From contig NZ_JAGVQR010000001.1 in assembly GCF_018275325.1 (NCBI RefSeq), positions 1,116,001-1,180,000 of the forward strand: a DNA stretch of 64,000 bases. Reading direction: 5' to 3'. Below are positions 57,182 to 64,000 of the stretch, in pieces. Every line of letters begins with the position of its first letter. The stretch's first letter is position 1. Position numbers and translations under genes: made by a program. The stretch is from Nocardioides palaemonis. GTDB lineage: Bacteria; Actinomycetota; Actinomycetes; Propionibacteriales; Nocardioidaceae. A model generated the notes under the pieces. It searched no databases, had not been told where the DNA came from, and worked only from the letters and a program-made list of their open reading frames with translations.

Positions 57182-59631
57182 CCGGCGCGTCGACGCCCGG
57201 GCTCGACGCGCGCCTGCAGGAGCGGCGCGACCGCCTCGCCGACTTCGAGGCCCGCTGGTCGGTGTTCGTGCGCCGCTGGCGCAAGGCCGCCGCCGAGGGG
57301 CCGGAGGCCGCCGCCGCGCTCGTCGAGCAGGCGCTGCGCGAGGGGCTGCCCGAGGCCCCCGACGCCTCCGGGTCCGTCGCGGAGCGTGCCTCCCTGGCCG
57401 CAGCGCGCGCCGTCGTCGCGGCCAGCGGCTACCTCGACGCCGACGAGTACGCCGTGCGCCACCGGCTCAAGCGCGGCACCGACCCGTACCGCCACCACGT
57501 CGAGTCCGGCTGGCGGCTGCTGCAGAATCCCAGCCCCCGCTTCGACCTGTGGAGCTACTGGGCCGACCACCTCGACCCCACGCAGGACGGCGTCGACCCG
57601 CTGCTCCACTGGCTGCTGGTGGGCCGCCACGAGGGACTGCCGCCGGTGCCGCCGACGGTGCCGGCACGTCCGACCACGCCGCTCGACGGCTCGCCCCGTC
57701 GGATCTGCCTGTTCGCGGCCTACGACCAGGACGGGCTCGTCGACGACTACGTCGTGACCTACCTGCGCGAGCTCTCCCGCCACGCCGACGTCTACTACCT
57801 CGCCGACGGCGTCCTCGAGCCCGGCCAGCTCGACCGGCTCGCCGACGTCACGGTCGGGGCGTGGAGCGTGCCCCACGGCGGCTACGACTTCGGGTCGTTC
57901 TCGATGCTCGCGCGCGACCTCGTCGGCTGGGACGTCGTCGACACCTACGACGAGCTGCTGCTGGCCAACGACTCGTGCTTCCTCGTGCACCCGCTCGACG
58001 AGGTCTTCGCGACCATGGACGCCCGCGCGTGCGACTGGTGGAGCCTGCAGGCCACGTCGATGGAGCACGACGAGAACTACTTCCGCGACGACTCGCCGAT
58101 CCCGCTCGCCGAGGCGAAGCGGCGGTTCGTGGGGCAGCGCCACTTCAGCGACGTGCGCTACCTCCACCTCAGCTCGTACTTCCTCGCCTTCCGCCGTCCG
58201 GTGACGACCGACCCCGGCTTCCGCTGGCGCCTCGACACCGTCGTGCCGCAGGAGGCGAAGGGCCTCGTCGTGCACAAGTACGAGGTCGGGCTCAGCCGCC
58301 ACCTCACGGACGCCGGGTTCGACTTCGACACCTGGCTGCCGGACCTCCAGCCGTTCCACCCGCTCTACTCGCGCCACGTCTTCGACCTCCTGGGGCAGGG
58401 CTTCCCGCTCGCCAAGCGCAACTTCCTCGGCGAGAACCCGCGCCGCGCGCCCGGCGTGGGGGAGTGGCGCGAGCGGATCGCGGCCCTGGCGCCGACCGCG
58501 CGCACCGACGAGATGGCCGCCAACATCGCGCGGGTCACCGACCCTGCGCGGATCCACGACGCCTACGACGTGGTGCTCGACGAGTCCACCGGGCGCCGCA
58601 CCGTGCGGACCTCCGCGCTCGCCGGGCACCCGTTCCGCCGGATGGACCGGGAGACGCCGTCGTTCAGCCACTGGTGGGCCTTCGCCGCCGGGCCGAGCGG
58701 CCGGCTCGACCCGGGCGTCCGCGCGGTCCTGGAGGCCGTGCGCGACGACCCGAGCATCCGGAAGGTCGTGCTGAGCCGCACCCGCCCGCTGCTCGACGAC
58801 GTCGCCGGCGAGGGCGTCACGGTCGTCCCGGTCGCCACCCTCGAGGGGCAGGAGACGCTCGTGCGCTGCGGCGTCGTGGTCGTCGCCGACCCGCTCGACG
58901 CGGCGCTCCCGCACGCCCCGCTGCCCGCGCGGCACCGGATCCTCCACGTCGGCGCGCCCTTCGACGACGCCCGCCCCGCCCCGGACCTCGGGGCGGTCGA
59001 CGCGGTCGCGGTCGCGTCGCGGTTCGAGGCCGCGAGCCGCCGCGTCGCGAACCCCGCGCTGGGCGAGGACGACGTCTGGCTGTCCGGCCTGCCCCGCCAC
59101 GACCTGCTGCTGCCCGACGCGGTGCTGCCGGCCGACCTCGCCGCAGCCGAGGCCGCGCTCCGGGAGCGGCTCGACGGCCGCGCGCTCGTGCTGGTCACCG
59201 GGTCGGCCGCCGCCTGGTCGGCGGACGACGTCCTGCGCCTGCACGACTGGGCGAGCGGCGCCGGTGCGGTGCTGGGCGTCCGCGAGGCGCGTCCCGACGC
59301 GGCCGGCGGGCTCACCCGTCGCTTCGCGCCGGTGGCACCCCTCGGGCTCGGCGACCGCTCGGTCGTGTCCGAGGCCGTCGTGCTGCGCGCCGCGTCGGTG
59401 GTGGTCGCCGACACGACCGCGCTGGCGCTCGACGCCCGCGCCGCCGGGTGCGCCCACCTCGTACGCGCTGCCGGGTGCAGCCTCGACGACCTCCTCGAGC
59501 GGCTCGGTGCCGCGGCCGACGCCGGGTGGTCCGCCTCGTCCGACCTCCCGGCCGGCACGTTCCCGCTGGACGGCGGGGCTGCGCGTCGGTTCGTGCGGCA
59601 GGTGCGGGAGCGCGAGCTCGCGCGGAGCTGA
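57178..59631 (+). CDS. RgpF-type glycosyltransferase fused to a TagF-like domain
   Basis: 817 aa. An N-terminal coiled coil and DPxxHYL-type repeats (to ~160) lead into a rhamnan-synthesis-protein-F domain (about 175-440: RICLFAAYDQDGLVDDYVVTY, GGYDFGSFSMLARDL, YDELLLANDSCFLVHPLDEV, LHLSSYFLAFRR). The C-terminal ~300 residues resemble CDP-glycerol glycerophosphotransferases (ILHVGAPFDDAR, DVWLSGLPRHDLLL, SVVVADTTALALDARAAG). It probably builds a surface polysaccharide or wall glycan from the cytosolic face. No export genes are in the window. Confidence 0.75.
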   Translation: MTGASTPGLDARLQERRDRLADFEARWSVFVRRWRKAAAEGPEAAAALVEQALREGLPEAPDASGSVAERASLAAARAVVAASGYLDADEYAVRHRLKRGTDPYRHHVESGWRLLQNPSPRFDLWSYWADHLDPTQDGVDPLLHWLLVGRHEGLPPVPPTVPARPTTPLDGSPRRICLFAAYDQDGLVDDYVVTYLRELSRHADVYYLADGVLEPGQLDRLADVTVGAWSVPHGGYDFGSFSMLARDLVGWDVVDTYDELLLANDSCFLVHPLDEVFATMDARACDWWSLQATSMEHDENYFRDDSPIPLAEAKRRFVGQRHFSDVRYLHLSSYFLAFRRPVTTDPGFRWRLDTVVPQEAKGLVVHKYEVGLSRHLTDAGFDFDTWLPDLQPFHPLYSRHVFDLLGQGFPLAKRNFLGENPRRAPGVGEWRERIAALAPTARTDEMAANIARVTDPARIHDAYDVVLDESTGRRTVRTSALAGHPFRRMDRETPSFSHWWAFAAGPSGRLDPGVRAVLEAVRDDPSIRKVVLSRTRPLLDDVAGEGVTVVPVATLEGQETLVRCGVVVVADPLDAALPHAPLPARHRILHVGAPFDDARPAPDLGAVDAVAVASRFEAASRRVANPALGEDDVWLSGLPRHDLLLPDAVLPADLAAAEAALRERLDGRALVLVTGSAAAWSADDVLRLHDWASGAGAVLGVREARPDAAGGLTRRFAPVAPLGLGDRSVVSEAVVLRAASVVVADTTALALDARAAGCAHLVRAAGCSLDDLLERLGAAADAGWSASSDLPAGTFPLDGGAARRFVRQVRERELARS

Positions 59632-59653
59632 GGAGGACCTCTTGTCATCTGAT

Positions 59654-59669
59654 TCGAACAGGTGTACGA
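59654..59669. promoter_or_regulatory. SOS (LexA) box-like site upstream of the DUF222 HNH gene
   Basis: TCGAACAGGTGTACGA differs at one position from the actinobacterial LexA box TCGAAC-N4-GTTCGA. It lies 214 nt before the chosen ATG of the HNH protein; no other gene is nearby. 13E12/DUF222 genes of mycobacteria are known to carry such boxes. The rest of the 59632-59882 gap shows no clear feature besides GAGGAGG at 59868-59874. Confidence 0.6.
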
Positions 59670-59882
59670 TCGTGCGTAGCACGCCGGTCCGGAACGGTTC
59701 TCTCGTCTGAGGTGACGGAGTTCCCGGGATCGGGTCAGTCACTCATAGAACCCGTGTTGGTGCTCGCGGGACGCCTGACGGCTCTCGGGTGACGACCTGG
59801 CTAGTGGTGCCACCCCATGCCTCACCGCTTCGCCCCGGACCCGGGCGGATGTCAGTGACGTGCGTGCGAGGAGGTGGCCCCG

Positions 59883-61121
59883 ATGGATCAGGATCTACAG
59901 CATCCTGTCGTGGGGTGCGCCGGCGACCTGCGCTCCTCCTTGAAGAGCGTGGTGTCGGTGGAGCCGGTGTTCATGTCGGTGGCCGACAAGCGGGCGGCGC
60001 TGGTGGAGCTGGCGGCGGCGCGTTCTCAGCTGGACGGTCTGCTGGCGCGGGTGCTGGCGGCCTCGGACGATCTGGGTGCGGTGGAGGGGTCGCGGGACGC
60101 GACGGCGTGGCTGGCGCGTGAGACGCGGGTGACGCGGCGGGAGTCGCGGCGGGACCTGGCGTTGGGGCGGGCGTTGGAGGCGCACCCGGAGGTCGGGCGT
60201 CAGCTCGCGGACGGCACGCTGCGCTCGGAGCAGGCACGAGCGATCGTCGACGCGGTCGACGCCCTCCCCTCCCGGGTGGACGACGCCGTGCGCGCGGAGG
60301 CAGAGTCGCGGCTACTGGCCTACGCGCGTGAGCATGACGCGAAGGGGTTGCGGCAGATCGGGAAGCGGATCCTGGACGTGGTCGCCCCGGAGGTGGGGGA
60401 GTCCGCCGAGGCCGACGCCCTCGAAGCCGAGGAGCGTCGGGCGGAGGAGTCGGTGTCGTTCTCGATGTCCGATGACGGTGAGGGGCGTTGCCACGGCCGG
60501 TTCACGGTCCCGTCTCACGTGGGGGCGATCCTGCGCCGGATCCTGCTGGCTCTCGCGAACCCGGCCCGCCACACCGAGGCGGACCTGCGGGACGAGGCGG
60601 GGGTGTGGAAGCCGTCGCGGCGGCGGATGGGTGAGGCGTTCGTGGAGTACGTCGAGCGCTACCCGACCGACGCGTCCCCGCAGACCGCGGGCGTGAACGC
60701 GACCGTGGTGGTGACGATGACGCTGGAGCAACTGCTGGGCGAGCACGCGGCCGTGCTGTTAGACGACGGGTCGCGGATGTCCGCGGCGCAGGCACGTCGG
60801 CTGTCGTGCGAGGCCGGCATCATCCCGGTGGTCCTCGGCGGTGACGGGCAGCTCCTGGACCTGGGAAGGTCGCGGCGGCTGTTCTCGAAGGCGCAGCGCA
60901 TCGCGTTGGGTCTGCGCGACGGCGGCTGCACCACGCGGGGGTGTGAGACGACCGCGGCGGGGTGTCAGGCCCACCACGACGACCCCTGGTCCAACGGCGG
61001 CGCCACCGACCTGGTCAACGGCCGGTTGTTGTGTCCGCGCCACCACCGCCTGGCCCACGACCCGCGTTACGCCAAGACCATTCACGCCGACAACCAGGTC
61101 ACCTTCGTGATGCGGACGTGA
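59883..61121 (+). CDS. DUF222 / 13E12-repeat HNH endonuclease
   Basis: 412 aa from ATG 59883 (GAGGAGG 8 nt upstream; an in-frame GTG at 59874 overlaps it). The N-terminal DUF222 domain runs to ~290 (DATAWLARETRVTRRESRRDL, GRQLADGTLRSEQARAIVDAV). A C-terminal HNH domain has CTTRGCETTAAGCQAHHDDPWSNGGATDLVNGRLLCPRHHRLAHD, with metal-binding Cys/His and the catalytic His. The family is abundant and mobile-looking in Actinobacteria, with unknown cutting target. An SOS-like box upstream suggests DNA-damage induction. Confidence 0.88.
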   Translation: MDQDLQHPVVGCAGDLRSSLKSVVSVEPVFMSVADKRAALVELAAARSQLDGLLARVLAASDDLGAVEGSRDATAWLARETRVTRRESRRDLALGRALEAHPEVGRQLADGTLRSEQARAIVDAVDALPSRVDDAVRAEAESRLLAYAREHDAKGLRQIGKRILDVVAPEVGESAEADALEAEERRAEESVSFSMSDDGEGRCHGRFTVPSHVGAILRRILLALANPARHTEADLRDEAGVWKPSRRRMGEAFVEYVERYPTDASPQTAGVNATVVVTMTLEQLLGEHAAVLLDDGSRMSAAQARRLSCEAGIIPVVLGGDGQLLDLGRSRRLFSKAQRIALGLRDGGCTTRGCETTAAGCQAHHDDPWSNGGATDLVNGRLLCPRHHRLAHDPRYAKTIHADNQVTFVMRT

Positions 61122-61308
61122 CGGGGACGGTGACCGAGGAACATCCGCTCATGCCGATGTCAGGATCCCTGAAGGTCCGGAAAGGCCGCGCAGCCACCAC
61201 GTGCGCGCCCTGCGAGGGCTCGCCCAGTCGGTTCCCCTTGGCATTCCCCGTGGCAATCGACGGAAGGACCCTAGGGCACAGGCGGCAAGGGCCGCTCCGG
61301 TCGGGCGC

Positions 61309-61797
61309 TCACTGGATGCTCGCCACCGGGATTCGCTTCTCCGTGCCGTCCGACCAGGGAACTGAGGACCATGCGATCCGCAGGGTCGTGCCGGCGTCGA
61401 TGGTTGCGGGATAGGACAGGTCCATGTCGCACAGGTGCAGGACGTCGATGGGGACGACCTCTGACTCCACGACGTCATCCTCGTGCACGGCGATGATGGC
61501 TTGGTGGGTGTCAGTGCTGTCCAACTTGTCGGCCAGCCCTGCGGCGCCGCGCCACCTGAACCCGAGCTCGTCTCTGATTGCCTTGGCCCCGGTGTACGCG
61601 CACACGATCACCACTCCGGAGACGTCGTGATCGTAGATGTCGGACAGGGCAAGCGTGTTCACCTCACTCGTCGACTCCATGAAGTCGTGCACCGACGTGC
61701 CCGCCTCCTCCTCACCACAAGCGGACACGATCGGGAGGAGTGCCGTCAGAGCCAGCCAGCTGATCGCCGATCCCCGCCGAGACGTCGACATCAGCAT
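61309..61797 (-). CDS. putative lipoprotein
   Basis: 162 aa with a lipoprotein signal: Arg-rich start, hydrophobic core (ISWLALTALLPIVSAC) and lipobox V-S-A-C with the lipidated Cys at 27. The mature part (about 135 aa) contains VNTLALSDIYDHDVSGVVIVCAYTGA and RIAWSSVPWSDGTEKRIPV; I do not recognise the family. ATG 61797 is chosen; ATG 61791 is equally possible. It is visibly less GC-rich than the core genes. The 187-nt gap on its 3' side (61122-61308) shows no feature. Confidence 0.65.
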   Translation of the reverse strand: MLMSTSRRGSAISWLALTALLPIVSACGEEEAGTSVHDFMESTSEVNTLALSDIYDHDVSGVVIVCAYTGAKAIRDELGFRWRGAAGLADKLDSTDTHQAIIAVHEDDVVESEVVPIDVLHLCDMDLSYPATIDAGTTLRIAWSSVPWSDGTEKRIPVASIQ

Positions 61798-61829
61798 GTG
61801 TGGCACGAGGACAGTATGTAGTTGAGCAT

Positions 61830-63290
61830 CCGCACACACCGCGTGGAGCGCGCGGATCTGGCACCCCTCTGTGTCAAGACGCAGCCGGTATTGGGGTTCT
61901 AGGGTTGGCGGTGACGGGTCCGGGAAGTGACTTGTCCGAAGAGCTGGTTCGGGGATGTGAGCCGGTCGCGCTGGATTCAGAGACGTTTCCCCGTTGTCCT
62001 CCCGGGCCTGTCCTCGGGCGTGCGGCGACGGCGTCGTTGAGCATCGTTTGGAACACGATGTCGGAGAGCCGACGTTTGACGCAGCGCATCGCTTCCATCG
62101 GAGCTTTCCCGTCGGCCTTCTTGCGGTCGTAGTACTCACGTCCAGGTGTCGGGTTGCGGAGCTGGACTCTGGCCATGGTGTGCAGGACCCGGTTGATCTG
62201 GCGGTTGCCTCGTCGTGAGAGTCGATGGCGGACGTTGTCGCCCGAGGAAGCGTCGATCGGTGCGGTGCCGTTCCAGGACGCGAAGTGCGCCTTGTTCGGG
62301 AACCGGGTGATGTCACCGACCTCGACCAACAACCGGGCAGCACCGGTGGGTCCGATGCCGTGGAGATCGAGCAGGGTCGTGCCGGTTTCGGTGACCAGTT
62401 CGGTGAGCTCTTTGTTCGCGGCCTTCTTGCGGGCGTAGATCTTCTCGAGGTCCGCGATGAGCTCGGCAGCGACCCGGCGGCGGGTCTTCCCGGCGATGTC
62501 GCGTGGCCGAACTCCTGCGAGCAGGGCTTTGGCCTGGGCCGCGGAGAGATCGCGCTTTGCCCCACCGGGGATGAGTTCCAGCAGCAGCTGGTGCAGTTGG
62601 GAGACCTTGCGGGTGTGCTCCTCGCCCAAGGACCTGCGTCGGTCGACCAGGAGCCGCAGGACCGCGAGCTGTTCGTCGTTGACGACCGGCCTTAGTCCGC
62701 TCATCCGGGTGCCGACCACCGCGACCGAGTGCGCGTCGGTCTCATCGGTCTTGCGTCCCTGGCCGGTGGAGAAGACCCGGGTCCGTGCCGACAGTTTCGG
62801 TGGGACATCGACCACCTGCTCGCCGTCGGCGAGGAGCCGGACCGCGATGTGTTTGCCGATGCCGGCGCAGCCCTCGACAGCCCAGACCCGGTCAGGCCAC
62901 TGCCCGGCGTAGCGCAGCATCTGCGCATAGCCCTCGCTGTCGGTAGCGAACCGGCCGCCACCCAGAACCGCTTCGTCGGCTGTCATCACCTCGATCGTTG
63001 CCGACCTCTTGTGCGGGTCCATCCCGATCACTACTCGTGCTGGAACTGATGTGCTCACGCCTTCCTCCGATGCTCTGACCTATTCGGTTGGCGAGCCGGG
63101 AGGGCAACGCTGCTTCGAGCTGGGCAAACCCCTCTTGAGCCTCTCCGGGCCCTGACGACGCCCGGGCTGCGCAGGCCAGATGAGAGCCACACGACCAGCG
63201 TGGGCAGCCGAAATGAGAACGACAACCCGGGCGCCTGGACCGAGCCTCGCCAGGCACCAGTCCTAGGTCAATGGAACAAGCAGCCGAGAT
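61830..63290 (-). mobile_element. IS110-family insertion sequence, ends not determined
   Basis: The element contains one complete IS110 transposase gene and a long non-coding stretch on its 5' side. IS110 elements usually lack clear terminal inverted repeats, so the boundaries given are approximate. The long 5' non-coding part against the short 3' part (about 76 bp to the lipoprotein start) fits the IS110 rather than the IS1111 subgroup. Confidence 0.65.
61874..63058 (-). CDS. IS110-family transposase (DEDD recombinase)
   Basis: 394-aa recombinase, full length. The N-terminal RuvC-like DEDD domain has D14 (IGMDPHKRS), E62 (AVEGCAG), and D105/D108 (KTDETDAHSVA). The C-terminal Tnp domain has DLHGIGPTGAARLLVEVGDI and the serine region TAPIDASSGDN (Ser271/272), where the family's catalytic serine lies. 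The C-terminal tail (GPGGQRGN then SSATGSHP) matches other actinobacterial IS110 proteins as I recall them. GTG 63058 is the start. Base use is less GC-rich than the neighbours, consistent with transfer. No frameshift is seen, so it may be active. Confidence 0.93.
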   Translation of the reverse strand: MSTSVPARVVIGMDPHKRSATIEVMTADEAVLGGGRFATDSEGYAQMLRYAGQWPDRVWAVEGCAGIGKHIAVRLLADGEQVVDVPPKLSARTRVFSTGQGRKTDETDAHSVAVVGTRMSGLRPVVNDEQLAVLRLLVDRRRSLGEEHTRKVSQLHQLLLELIPGGAKRDLSAAQAKALLAGVRPRDIAGKTRRRVAAELIADLEKIYARKKAANKELTELVTETGTTLLDLHGIGPTGAARLLVEVGDITRFPNKAHFASWNGTAPIDASSGDNVRHRLSRRGNRQINRVLHTMARVQLRNPTPGREYYDRKKADGKAPMEAMRCVKRRLSDIVFQTMLNDAVAARPRTGPGGQRGNVSESSATGSHPRTSSSDKSLPGPVTANPRTPIPAAS

Positions 63291-63300
63291 GCGGTCTCAG
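63059..63300 (-). ncRNA. candidate IS110 bridge RNA region
   Basis: This is the non-coding sequence directly 5' of the transposase. IS110-group elements encode a structured bridge RNA here whose loops pair with donor and target DNA. A short hairpin CCGGGC/GCCCGG is visible around 63146-63165, and no ORF explains the stretch. Exact ends and loops cannot be set by eye. Confidence 0.4.
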
Positions 63301-63332
63301 CGGCCGCGCTGAAAGAGTGGCAGCATCGGCGC

Positions 63333-63596
63333 ATGGCTCCGGTATCGCGTCGACTCGCTCGACGGATCGAGCACGACTTCAACCCGGACGTCGCAGAAAC
63401 CGTCACCCGGGTTGTCGTACGTGCCTCTCAGTCCGAGAGGGTGCAAGCAGCGATCGTGCTGGTCGCCGACGGCGACGCGCGCGAAGTCGCACGACAGGCC
63501 GAGCTGGCTCGGGTCGACTGGCGGGACGTCCTCGTCAACGCAGGTCTGGCGACCGAGAACTGGAAGACAGCCTTGGACCAGCAGCTGGGTCGATAG
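63333..63596 (+). CDS. small hypothetical protein (87 aa)
   Basis: 87 aa, mostly helical by composition, with no signal or membrane segment: RRLARRIEHDFNPDVAETVTRV, SERVQAAIVLVADGDAREVARQ and a closing DWRDVLVNAGLATENW. I do not recognise the family. CAGCAT lies 6 nt before ATG 63333. It lies between the IS110 element and a decayed gene. The steady helical pattern and typical codon third positions support it as real. Confidence 0.55.
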   Translation: MAPVSRRLARRIEHDFNPDVAETVTRVVVRASQSERVQAAIVLVADGDAREVARQAELARVDWRDVLVNAGLATENWKTALDQQLGR

Positions 63597-63667
63597 GCGC
63601 CCCCGGTCGCCGCGTTGCGCGGCGCATCTGCCGATGAGCGTGCGTCCACGGGGGTGATACTCGCACC

Positions 63668-63966
63668 GTGACCGAGGACGATCTGGTCGAGGCCGTCATG
63701 CTCTGGACCGGTCGCGGGACCCGATCGCGGCCTGGCCGCGACGACGCAGCGCTGGTTGAGGAGTTCGGGGAGGCCCGAGGGCTCGACTTGCTCACGACGC
63801 TCCGGTCCCTGCAGCCGACTTCTACCGCTTCGAGGCGCACCTGAGGGAATCGGACCTCAACGCGATGACAGACCGGGCCACCGAGGAGTTCAGGTCGCGG
63901 CACCCAGAGGCGCCGCCCGCTGTAGTCGACACCCTCGCGTGGTGATACTCGTTCGACTACAAGTAA
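63668..63966 (+). pseudogene. decayed hypothetical gene with frameshift and in-frame stop
   Basis: GTG 63668 opens VTEDDLVEAVMLWTGRGTRS and continues to about GLDLLTTLRS. The frame then shifts by one base near 63800-63815. The new frame reads ADFYRFEAHLRESDLNAMTD and on to VVDTLAW, followed by TGA (63943-63945), then YSFDYK and TAA (63964-63966). I recall intact relatives ending LAWCYTFDYK-like, so the TGA probably replaces a Cys codon. Read without the shift, the product is only 58 aa. Confidence 0.55.
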
Positions 63967-64000
63967 CGGCCCGGATCTGCCGGTGATGAGCTCACGGACC

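Noticed and set aside
63943..63945. TGA read as selenocysteine before YSFDYK
   Set aside because: The gene also carries an upstream frameshift, and no SECIS-like hairpin or selenocysteine genes are seen; simple decay explains both.

Overview
The window is very GC-rich actinobacterial chromosome. Most likely it comes from Nocardioides or a close relative in the Nocardioidaceae. The grounds are GC-rich third codon positions, frequent GTG starts, actinobacterial marker families (mycothiol-dependent nitroreductase, truncated haemoglobin O type, DUF5130, DUF4233, ClpP1/ClpP2, 13E12/DUF222 HNH protein) and a TGGTCGAGGAGG-type intergenic repeat of the kind I recall from Nocardioides. About sixteen genes have a TAnnnT hexamer ending 6-7 nt before the start codon, so leaderless transcription looks common.

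Layout. 1-6459: end of an rRNA m5U methyltransferase gene, an Xaa-Pro aminopeptidase, and a PrsW protease coupled to two dynamin-like membrane GTPases. 6603-15058: ssb, ettA, a MarR regulator, a thiolase, a TetR regulator facing a tiny membrane protein across three operator-like repeats, a double-hotdog thioesterase, truncated haemoglobin plus MscS channel, a DUF5130 protein, and a 32-bp-period repeat array. 15059-24948: pepN, a mycothiol nitroreductase homologue, metG with a LURP-one protein, an alpha/beta hydrolase, a DUF3626 protein, rpiB, a Nei-type glycosylase gene broken by one missing G, and a PP2C phosphatase. 25021-35440: tRNA-Gly and tRNA-Pro, a membrane protein and a PepSY protein with a 30-C tract in its coding start, tig, an APH/MarR/SRPBCC block, clpP1-clpP2-clpX, and two paralogous single-pass proteins, one with ten 11-residue repeats. 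35409-45679: valS, GNAT, a secreted protein, oxidoreductase, M48 protease, folC-DUF4233-GNAT and ndk. 45680-55022: a structured 431-bp intergenic region, the mreBCD-mrdA-rodA elongasome operon, an exported EEP phosphodiesterase and the TIGR03960-type radical SAM gene. 55023-64000: an accessory stretch with two coupled genes of unknown role, a coiled-coil/RgpF-TagF glycosyltransferase pair, a DUF222 HNH gene under an SOS-box-like site, a lipoprotein, an IS110-family element with a probable bridge-RNA region, a small unknown gene and a decayed pseudogene.

The order ssb-ettA-thioesterase-glbO-DUF5130-pepN-nitroreductase-rpiB-nei-tig-clpP1-clpP2-clpX-valS-folC-DUF4233-ndk matches, from memory, the Rv2478c-Rv2445c region of Mycobacterium tuberculosis. 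The ndk-mreBCD-pbp2-rodA-radical SAM order matches Streptomyces. Departures from that backbone mark the accessory genes. The most noteworthy are the poly-C PepSY gene, the clpX-valS repeat-protein pair, and the right-hand block that separates the radical SAM gene from its usual downstream neighbours.
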